A stretch of DNA of 61,047 nt, taken from CAYUJH01 sp964394585 (GTDB lineage Bacteria; Bacteroidota; Bacteroidia; Cytophagales; Flammeovirgaceae). Position 1 is the stretch's first letter. The number at the start of each line of letters is the position of its first letter. A model generated the notes under the pieces. The model was not told the origin of the DNA and ran no database searches. It saw nothing but the letters and a program-made list of their open reading frames with translations. The stretch is from contig CAYMYI010000008.1 of the NCBI GenBank assembly GCA_964394585.1, positions 1 through 61,047 on the forward strand, given 5' to 3'. Position numbers and translations under genes: made by a program. Shown one piece after another: positions 45,529-51,719 of the stretch.

Positions 45529-46299
45529 TTAATTATCGGTAAGTTGTAAAGATAGTCCATCGTAAGCTAGGAACATTCCCTTGGGTAAGGTAGAGGCTAC
45601 CTCCGCATGCTTTCCCATGTCATGGCTGATATGTGTAAAGTAAGTTCGTGGGGCACCTATTTGTTTTGCGAGTTCAATGGCTTGGCTTAAGTTTAAATGC
45701 GAATGATGCTCTTTATGGCGTAGCGCATTGAGCACTACCACTTCGCTGCCTTTCATTTTTTGTAACTCGGCAGGGGCGATGGTTTTAGCATCGGTAATGT
45801 AGGTAAACTTCCCAATGCGAAAGCCCAGTACGGACAAGTTCCCATGCAGTACTTCAATAGGGGTTACCTCTATTTCATTAATATAGAAAGGCTTTGTAGT
45901 GATAAGATGTTCTTCTACAGTAGGTACGCCAGGGTATTTTTCGTCGGCAAAAATATAGGCAAACTCTTGGCGGATTTGCCGTAAAGATGCTTCTGTAGCA
46001 TACAATGGCATATCTTTCTGTTGCTTAAAACAAAACGGGCGGATATCGTCGAGGCCTGCAGTGTGATCTTTATGAGTATGTGTAAATAAAACCGCATCGA
46101 GGGCTTCTACCCTATTCTGCAACATCTGCAATCGGAAGTCAGGACCGGTATCAATTACTAAACTAATCCCTTGGCAGACAATGTGCACAGAAGTGCGCAA
46201 ACGACGGTCGCGAGCATCGTCCGATTGGCACACCTCGCAGTGGCATGCAATCACGGGAACACCTTGCGAAGTACCGGTACCTAAAAATGTAATCTTCAA
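45529..46299 (-). CDS. MBL-fold metallo-hydrolase (PhnP-like)
   Basis: 256 residues. The fold begins MKITFLGTGTSQGVPVIAC with CHCEVC, a cysteine-rich insert typical of the PhnP branch (phosphodiesterases acting on cyclic or nucleotide substrates). The metal motif is FTHTHKDHTAGLDDIRPF (HxHxDH), with VIDTGPDF and a late THISHDMGKH. Cytoplasmic. Known PhnP acts on cyclic ribose phosphates; specificity here is open. Confidence 0.92.
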   Translation of the reverse strand: MKITFLGTGTSQGVPVIACHCEVCQSDDARDRRLRTSVHIVCQGISLVIDTGPDFRLQMLQNRVEALDAVLFTHTHKDHTAGLDDIRPFCFKQQKDMPLYATEASLRQIRQEFAYIFADEKYPGVPTVEEHLITTKPFYINEIEVTPIEVLHGNLSVLGFRIGKFTYITDAKTIAPAELQKMKGSEVVVLNALRHKEHHSHLNLSQAIELAKQIGAPRTYFTHISHDMGKHAEVASTLPKGMFLAYDGLSLQLTDN

Positions 46300-46603
46300 A
46301 ACCTTTTATTAACCATGGGTAAGAATGTTGAACGGTGCGAAAATACAACTCTTTAGCACGTGTGTGCAGAAAAAATCATAAAGCACGCCATTCAACGAGG
46401 TTTTAAGGGGTTGCCTCTTCTGTAAATCTACTAAACCATCTTTCAGTGTTTATACTGATACATTTTAGGTGTGTTAGCTTATTTACAAACCTACTTGTGT
46501 GCAATACCTTTGAATATGCTTGAAAATCGGTCTGAAGCACTTCTATTACAAAGTAATCTTTAGGCGTTTTTCTAAAAATTAAAGGCAACAAGTTTGAAGA
46601 ATA
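46300..46603. other. Divergent intergenic region upstream of the 46.6-53.4 kb cluster
   Basis: 304 bases between the MBL gene and the first coiled-coil gene. It holds a plus-strand TACCTTTG box at 46505-46512 but no convincing small gene. The minus-strand frame through it is a shadow. Confidence 0.45.
46505..46512 (+). promoter_or_regulatory. Candidate -7 element for the first coiled-coil/SpoIIE-like gene
   Basis: TACCTTTG is an exact TAnnTTTG match about 92 bases before the start codon at 46604. No -33 TTG at standard spacing is visible. Confidence 0.4.
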
Positions 46604-48256
46604 ATGGGCAACCGCGACCTTTTACTCATCCTCAATATTGTAAATTACCTCATCGAAACTTCAGAAAGTTCCGAGGGTACGCAGGCATTGCACGAGGCAG
46701 TGGAAGAATCGCTCGCAGGTGAGCAACCTACGGAACATCAGCCCCATAAAACAGAACGCACAACAACTTCTTCGTACGAAGAGCTAGTAGCAGAAAATAA
46801 TGCGCTAAAAGCAGAAAATGCTGTCCTCCAAGAACAGGTGGCATCACAGCAGCAAATGGCGCAAATGACCATAGAGCAACTGGTGGAACGTGCTAGCCAA
46901 GCCGAGCAAGCTAACGATTCTCTGAAAACACAAGAGGCTCTCTACAAACGGCAGGGGGAAATCATGATGGAGCAGGTAGATGCACAGCTAAGCATGATGC
47001 AGATGACCATCGAGTTCCTGAACGACCAACTCAAAGGTATGGAAGCAGAGCTAGATTCGCTTTCAAACCATGAAACTCAATATAAGCGCCAAGGTGCCAT
47101 TATGATGGAACAAGTGGATTCGCAGCTAAGTATGATGCAGATGACCATTGAGTTCCTCACCTCCCAAATCGGAGAGCTAGAGCAGCGGCAAGAAGAGCTA
47201 TCTGCCCACGAAAAGCAGTATAAGCGGCAGGGAGAGATCATGATGGAACAAGTAGATGCTCAACTCAGCATGATGCAGATGACTATCGAGTTCTTGTCCG
47301 ATGAAAATAAAATCCTCGAAGATAAAAGCGAAAAATTAGAGGAAATTAGAGATAAAGCACACAGGCAAGAGCTTATACTAATAGAACAGATTGAATCGCA
47401 ATTGCAAATGTTCCAAATGACTCACGAGTATCATATGGAGCAAATCGGCGAACTTGAAAACCAGTTGACAAAAACCTCGGAAAGTGCAGAAGACCATTCG
47501 GAAAAATATATGTCGGCTACCTCATATATGCTACAACAGTATTTTGACCCGAAGACTCGCTTACAACCGTTGTTTCCTGAAGTGATGCACCATGCAGCCT
47601 CTCAGTGGAAAACTTTTAATTGCGCTTTCGAAAAGTTTGGTATCATCTACATAGTAACCGTTCGTGCACCGTTCAATCCGCAGTTGAGTCCTTTGTTTAG
47701 TCTGTGTTCCAATTTTATACTCAATAATATCATTGGAATCCGAAAATATGTAAACCCATCGCGTATTATCGAAGAATATCTACAAGAGATAGAAAAAATG
47801 GCAAATCAACTTCCTGAAGTTGAGATAGCTAACCTCGATTTAAGCGTGTGTTTGATCGATAATGTAAACCTTGAAGCAGAGTTTGCCAGTACAGGTCTTC
47901 TGGTGTACAGTGTGTTTAACCGAATGGTAGAGGAACACGCAGGGGGTAAAGCTGATAAAGAAAATACACCGAATGGTATGGGAAGATTAGGAAGAGAAAA
48001 TAACACATACAAAATCAGGAAGTTATCTTTCCGAAAAGGCACTTACATGTTTTTAAGCAGCGAGCTCCCTAGTGCTACTTTTGAATCCAAAGAAAAAACG
48101 CAACCCGCGATTGGTTTGAAAGAAATTCTTCCACAGTGGGCAGGGCTACCAAAGGAGGAAATACAAGAAAAAATTGAGCAATTTGTTCAGGAATATACCT
48201 CAAATTCTGGCGAATTATTAAACGACACTTTCACCATTTTAGGAATTCAGTTTTGA
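46604..48256 (+). CDS. Coiled-coil protein with four 46-residue repeats and a degenerate SpoIIE/RsbU-like phosphatase domain
   Basis: 550 residues, cytoplasmic. A short N-terminal helix (MGNRDLLLILNIVNYLIE) is shared with the paralogue at 50022. Residues 60-106 are coiled coil. Residues 107-290 are four consecutive repeats of exactly 46 residues with core YKRQG-x-IMMEQVD and QLSMMQMTIEFL; the fourth is diverged. The C-terminal ~240 residues match the PP2C/SpoIIE layout in outline: KFGIIYIVTV, LDLSVCLID, EFASTGLLVYSV (compare YANAGH), LSFRKGTYMFLSS (compare GD-x-LLLYTDG) and NDTFTILGIQF (compare DD-x-T). The metal-binding aspartates and TDG motif are missing, so it is probably catalytically dead. 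Confidence 0.72.
   Translation: MGNRDLLLILNIVNYLIETSESSEGTQALHEAVEESLAGEQPTEHQPHKTERTTTSSYEELVAENNALKAENAVLQEQVASQQQMAQMTIEQLVERASQAEQANDSLKTQEALYKRQGEIMMEQVDAQLSMMQMTIEFLNDQLKGMEAELDSLSNHETQYKRQGAIMMEQVDSQLSMMQMTIEFLTSQIGELEQRQEELSAHEKQYKRQGEIMMEQVDAQLSMMQMTIEFLSDENKILEDKSEKLEEIRDKAHRQELILIEQIESQLQMFQMTHEYHMEQIGELENQLTKTSESAEDHSEKYMSATSYMLQQYFDPKTRLQPLFPEVMHHAASQWKTFNCAFEKFGIIYIVTVRAPFNPQLSPLFSLCSNFILNNIIGIRKYVNPSRIIEEYLQEIEKMANQLPEVEIANLDLSVCLIDNVNLEAEFASTGLLVYSVFNRMVEEHAGGKADKENTPNGMGRLGRENNTYKIRKLSFRKGTYMFLSSELPSATFESKEKTQPAIGLKEILPQWAGLPKEEIQEKIEQFVQEYTSNSGELLNDTFTILGIQF
46922..47473 (+). repeat. Four tandem 138-bp coding repeats
   Basis: Residues 107-152, 153-198, 199-244 and 245-290 of the coiled-coil protein each begin with Leu and have identical length. 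The first three share QYKRQG/LYKRQG, IMMEQVD and the exact string QLSMMQMTIEFL. The fourth keeps the pattern with HRQ, LIEQIE and QLQMFQMTHEY. DNA identity is lower than protein identity, so the duplication is not very recent. Confidence 0.88.
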
Positions 48257-48356
48257 ACAAAAAATTAATGAAATTCTACAATAGAAAATATTGTATTCCG
48301 ATAAATACAACCATAGTTAAATCTAATTTTTCAATATCAAGTCAAATATTGCAATC

Positions 48357-48806
48357 ATGATGACACCGGATGATTTAAAATTAATTGAAGAGCGGTTTTC
48401 AGAGCGGTTCAGCAACGAGTGGGGCACCATGTATGTAGGCAACGACAGCAACACCATCATTTGCTCGTTATCACAAGCTTATATCCCCATCGACGACTTC
48501 ATGAGTTTACTTCGCCAGCAAGCGATGCTCATTGAAACGTACGGATGCGACAAGTTCATTTTTGATAAACGAGCTATCCGCGGTTTCCACCAACCTACCA
48601 TGGAGTGGTATTACCTCACCTGGAAAGTGGAAATGTATCAAAAGCATGGGCTGATGGTGCATCGTAAACTCTTTACCGACGAAGAGTGGTTCTTGCAGTG
48701 CATCAAAGCGGGAAGAGCTGCTATTAAAAAGAAAGATCCAGGAAGCATTGTTCATACTTTCGATATCAAAATATGCAAAACACTGCAAGAAGCTGTGGAT
48801 TCTTGA
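48357..48806 (+). CDS. STAS/SpoIIAA-like small alpha/beta protein (tentative)
   Basis: 149 residues, cytoplasmic. The predicted order of strands and helices is beta-beta-alpha-beta-alpha-beta-alpha: TMYVGND, NTIICSL, a long helix IDDFMSLLRQQAMLIET, the strand KFIFDKRAIRGF, a helix TMEWYYLTWKVEMYQKHG, the strand LMVHRKLF and a helix EEWFLQCIKAGRAAI. This matches SpoIIAA-like/STAS proteins of Bacteroidota in outline, with the DKR or DxR segment before the second helix. No phosphorylatable serine can be assigned. It lies between the phosphatase-like and winged-helix genes. The family call is an inference from fold pattern. Confidence 0.55.
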   Translation: MMTPDDLKLIEERFSERFSNEWGTMYVGNDSNTIICSLSQAYIPIDDFMSLLRQQAMLIETYGCDKFIFDKRAIRGFHQPTMEWYYLTWKVEMYQKHGLMVHRKLFTDEEWFLQCIKAGRAAIKKKDPGSIVHTFDIKICKTLQEAVDS

Positions 48807-48816
48807 GTACCCCGAT

Positions 48817-48850
48817 AAGAGAATCATGCTTTGCTTGCATACATTCTCTT
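48817..48850 (+). terminator. Hairpin after the STAS-like gene
   Basis: AAGAGAAT (48817-48824) and ATTCTCTT (48843-48850) pair, with an inner ATGC/GCAT extension. It is 11 bases past the stop codon. The T tract is short, so termination may be partial. Confidence 0.5.
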
Positions 48851-48890
48851 TCGCATACGCATCGTTTTCTCAAACTAAGCTTATATTCTT

Positions 48891-49208
48891 ATGAATATTG
48901 TAAACGTAAATAAAGCCAAGCGATTTTCTGTACTGTTTTCGCTCTACATTGCAGCAGAAGCCGACTACGAACATGCCATGAACTTACAAGTACTTGGCGA
49001 AAATCGTGGTTTAAGTGAACGCGAAGTAAAACGAATTTTTCAGTATCTGCGCGAGGAAGGGTTCATTAAAGAGCGCGACGGAGGGTCTGAATACCACGCT
49101 GCACTCACCCATAAAGGAGTTAAATCGGTTGAAGAAGTTTTTTTAGATTTCAACCGGCAAACCTACTATTTCCCTCCTTACGCCATGATGCGGAAAATCG
49201 CAATGTAA
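48891..49208 (+). CDS. Small winged-helix-like protein with C-terminal YFPPY motif (paralogue 1)
   Basis: 105 residues. Begins with a helix (KAKRFSVLFSLYIAAEAD), then a helix-turn-helix-like part (NRGLSEREVKRIFQYLREEG), then a wing with YHAALTHKGVKSVEEVF. It ends in TYYFPPYAMM. The two genes at 49514 and 51035 share RF-x-x-LF/Y-x-LY, the FxYLxxExxI recognition region, the T-x-x-G-x-x-x-(V/I)EEVF segment and the T-x-YFPPY-x-x-M tail. Such winged-helix domains bind DNA or mediate protein contacts; no effector domain is present. The family is not one I can name. Confidence 0.7.
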   Translation: MNIVNVNKAKRFSVLFSLYIAAEADYEHAMNLQVLGENRGLSEREVKRIFQYLREEGFIKERDGGSEYHAALTHKGVKSVEEVFLDFNRQTYYFPPYAMMRKIAM

Positions 49209-49513
49209 CAAAGTACAACTTGCTGGCTTTGGCACAAAAGAGAAAAACCTGTTTCTATACATGGTAACTGCATGCAGCAGGGCAAGCAGGGCTATCTTGC
49301 TATGTACCCAGTGCTGTTGTAAAGAAACGCTACAATCATCCGGAAGCATATGCGCTATTTGAGAGGAATAATCTGCCCATTATACGCATATATACGAACG
49401 TTTTAACTACTTACTCTTAAATCATCTTTATATAAAGAATGCTCTTCGACCGTAAGAGCATTCTTCCCCATCGCAACTGTTTCTCATCTTATAAATTTTA
49501 AAAGTTAACCATT
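49209..49513. other. Intergenic region between winged-helix paralogues 1 and 2
   Basis: 305 bases without a convincing gene. Its last part holds a perfect 12-bp hairpin (49435-49465). An opposite-strand frame here looks like a shadow. Confidence 0.45.
49435..49465. terminator. Perfect 12-bp hairpin between winged-helix genes
   Basis: AAGAATGCTCTT (49435-49446) and AAGAGCATTCTT (49454-49465) flank a CGACCGT loop. The stem is strong, but CCCC follows on the plus strand instead of T, so it may be a structured leader element of the next gene (start 49514) or a poor terminator. Confidence 0.5.
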
Positions 49514-49837
49514 ATGAAAAGTTTAATTCAGTACAAAAAAACTGAGCGTTTTACAATGTTGTATGCTCTTTACAGAAAAAGTAATGCATCCAGCGATTTT
49601 GCAACGAACATGCGCGAAATAGCTTCAAACGAGGGCATTGGCTATCGTTCATTCAAGTCAATTTTTGATTATTTATGCAAGGAAAATTTAATCCGTATGC
49701 GCTCCCACTCTGACCAAGCCGATTCGTTCTACTATGCGTCTATTACCGAAGCCGGTATTTTTGCCATCGAAGAGGTATTCCGCGATGAAAACATGGAAAC
49801 GCCTTACTTCCCACCATATCGCGAGATGATGATGTAA
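49514..49837 (+). CDS. Small winged-helix-like protein with C-terminal YFPPY motif (paralogue 2)
   Basis: 107 residues and the most divergent of the three paralogues. ERFTMLYALYRKSNA opens it, GIGYRSFKSIFDYLCKENLI forms the helix-turn-helix-like part, and YYASITEAGIFAIEEVF the wing and last helix. It ends TPYFPPYREMMM. Hairpins on both sides (49435-49465 and 49849-49877) suggest it is a separate transcript. Confidence 0.7.
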   Translation: MKSLIQYKKTERFTMLYALYRKSNASSDFATNMREIASNEGIGYRSFKSIFDYLCKENLIRMRSHSDQADSFYYASITEAGIFAIEEVFRDENMETPYFPPYREMMM

Positions 49838-49848
49838 TTTTTAAGAAG

Positions 49849-49884
49849 ATGCCACTTTTCTAAACGAGAAGTGGCATTTACTTC
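49849..49884 (+). terminator. Terminator after winged-helix paralogue 2
   Basis: ATGCCACTT (49849-49857) and AAGTGGCAT (49869-49877) form a 9-bp stem, followed by TTACTT. It lies 11 bases past the stop codon. Confidence 0.65.
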
Positions 49885-49968
49885 CGTAGTTCTACCTACT
49901 CAAAAAATCGTACTTACACCTATTAAATTTGGGTGAATCGCCCGACTCTTTTTGGAAGCAAATCTGGC

Positions 49969-49976
49969 TAAGTTTG
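49969..49976 (+). promoter_or_regulatory. Candidate -7 element for the second SpoIIE-like gene
   Basis: TAAGTTTG is an exact TAnnTTTG match 46 bases before the start codon at 50022 and after the terminator at 49849. A TTG lies about 14 bases further upstream, closer than usual. Confidence 0.45.
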
Positions 49977-50021
49977 GAGTAGATAAATGGATTCAAAGCC
50001 TTTTTTCTGAATAGCTTTTTT

Positions 50022-50996
50022 ATGGAAAATAGAAACCTAAAATTAGTCGCCGATCTCATTCGGTTACTGTTGGAAAAAGAACAATTTGACCAAGACGATA
50101 CTTTGGCGCAAAACGTAGGTTTCAGCGATTCGATAGAGGCTCTTCTCAGCAAGACAAAAAGAGCGTTCACGCCCCATGGCAGCGAACAGAACATGCTAAG
50201 TGAACGCATAAAAACACTAGAAGCAGAGGTGAAAATATTACGCGAACAGTTGGAATCGCAACAAGATATGTTGCAAATGACTGTAACTCATTTACAAGCT
50301 AAGCAGCCCAAAGATAGTATCGCCGAAAAAGTTTTGCGAGAGTATTTTACCCCACTCGAAAAAATCCAAAAAGTACTACCGAATACATGGTACTTCAAAG
50401 GGAAAGGCAATGCCGACACCGATAATTCACTCTTGCATGTAATCGAAAGGTTCGGAATCCTTTATGTTTTTACCGTTCATGTTTCCAACATTCAATTACC
50501 CACTTCATTGTGGACTTCCTTTGGGTTTCTATTAGAAAATATTGCTTCTAAACGCTTTATCAACGCATCGCAAATGATAGAACGGAGCAAACAAGAATTT
50601 CAAAAAATAATGGCTTTTGCCGAAGATACAGCCCAGGCTACCTTGCACATTAGTGCTATTTTAATTGATCCAAACAACCATGAGTTTGAATATGCAAGTA
50701 CGGGGCATAGCGCTTACACTTTGCAACAAGGAAAGCTCAACGCCTATTCTGGAGGCGCCGTAAAAGCAAGCCTCGCCGAAGCTGAAAATCAATATCGTTT
50801 GCAGAGTGCTACCCTTAAAAAAGGCACCTTTTTACTCCTTCCTTTTCATGAGGAAAACCCACCTGCACAGTGGCATGAAGCACTTAATAATTTAGGCGAT
50901 AAAACACCAGAACAACAAAAAACACTACTACAAGAGTTTGCCGATAGTGTATCCGCTCCATGGGATACGCTACACCTAGTAGGCATCGCCTTTTAG
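50022..50996 (+). CDS. Short coiled-coil protein with degenerate SpoIIE/RsbU-like phosphatase domain (paralogue of 46604)
   Basis: 324 residues. The N-terminal helix (MENRNLKLVADLIRLLLEK) matches that of the gene at 46604. A single coiled coil (about 60-100) holds LESQQDMLQMTVTHLQ, a trace of the Q-x-x-M-x-QMT repeat motif. The C-terminal domain (about 125-324) follows the SpoIIE plan: ERFGILYVFTV, LHISAILID, FEYASTGHSAYTL (clear YANAGH equivalent), LKKGTFLLLPF and WDTLHLVGIAF. The metal-binding Asp residues and TDG motif are again absent. The downstream winged-helix gene follows by 38 bases and may be co-transcribed. Confidence 0.72.
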   Translation: MENRNLKLVADLIRLLLEKEQFDQDDTLAQNVGFSDSIEALLSKTKRAFTPHGSEQNMLSERIKTLEAEVKILREQLESQQDMLQMTVTHLQAKQPKDSIAEKVLREYFTPLEKIQKVLPNTWYFKGKGNADTDNSLLHVIERFGILYVFTVHVSNIQLPTSLWTSFGFLLENIASKRFINASQMIERSKQEFQKIMAFAEDTAQATLHISAILIDPNNHEFEYASTGHSAYTLQQGKLNAYSGGAVKASLAEAENQYRLQSATLKKGTFLLLPFHEENPPAQWHEALNNLGDKTPEQQKTLLQEFADSVSAPWDTLHLVGIAF

Positions 50997-51034
50997 CAGT
51001 GCTCATTGTATTTATTTTATAAATATATACTGAT

Positions 51035-51349
51035 ATGATAAATGTGATTTTTGACAACCAAGTGAACCGTTTCACAACGCTTTTTGCCTTGTATATTTCT
51101 AGTGGAGGCAGTTGCGAAGTAGCTAAAAACATCCAGAATTTAGCTGATTACAACGGTATTGTAAGTCGAGAGTTCCGTAAGGTATTCTCATACTTAGTAG
51201 AAGAAGAGCTCATTAAGCGCCATGGCGACGAAGAGGAAGGGTTCCACGCTAGCCTTACACACAAGGGAATTAAAGCTATTGAAGAGGTTTTTATTAACCC
51301 AATGGAAAAAACGTACTATTTCCCTCCTTACTCAGAGATGAAAGGGTAA
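51035..51349 (+). CDS. Small winged-helix-like protein with C-terminal YFPPY motif (paralogue 3)
   Basis: 104 residues, closest to paralogue 1. VNRFTTLFALYISSGG, then YNGIVSREFRKVFSYLVEEELI, HASLTHKGIKAIEEVF and the tail TYYFPPYSEM. It lies 38 bases after the second SpoIIE-like gene, the shortest gap in the cluster, suggesting a joint transcript and a functional link between the two families. Confidence 0.72.
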   Translation: MINVIFDNQVNRFTTLFALYISSGGSCEVAKNIQNLADYNGIVSREFRKVFSYLVEEELIKRHGDEEEGFHASLTHKGIKAIEEVFINPMEKTYYFPPYSEMKG

Positions 51350-51454
51350 AACCCAGTACGCTCTACAATAAAAAATAATGGGTGTTTTCAAGTTCAGTGA
51401 AAGACACTATCCTATACCTATGCCTAATTTTCTCAAACAACTATTAATAGCCTT

Positions 51455-51679
51455 ATGAATCAGTTTTCACCGTATTCAGACCGCCAACGTGGGGCGTTTA
51501 ACCACGCGCAACAACGAAGCCGTTTTTATGGTCAAAATCAGTTGTATAATTACAACCACCGCGCGTTTTTCATGCAATTACGCGAACGCCAATGGTGGCA
51601 ACAAAGCCATTATTACAACATGAAACGTTATGCACGGATGCTGCACGAGCAACAGCATATGGAACGGATGCATCCGTAA
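51455..51679 (+). CDS. Q/N/R/Y-rich low-complexity small protein
   Basis: 74 residues, not recognised. Of its residues most are Q, N, R, Y, H, F or M (SPYSDRQRGAFNHAQQRSRF, NQLYNYNHRAFF, RERQWWQQSHYYNMKRY), with little aliphatic content. The composition suggests a disordered, RNA-binding or condensate-prone peptide; this is inference. It sits between the third winged-helix gene and the GAF gene, 40 bases before the latter. The start ATG follows an AT-rich leader without a Shine-Dalgarno. Confidence 0.6.
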   Translation: MNQFSPYSDRQRGAFNHAQQRSRFYGQNQLYNYNHRAFFMQLRERQWWQQSHYYNMKRYARMLHEQQHMERMHP

Positions 51680-51719
51680 AGACTTGAAAATCAGCAGAGA
51701 GATTTTGTGAATTTATTTT

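Noticed and set aside
46403..46591. Minus-strand 62-codon frame in the region upstream of the coiled-coil gene
   Set aside because: It overlaps the plus-strand candidate promoter, has no start context and no recognisable family.
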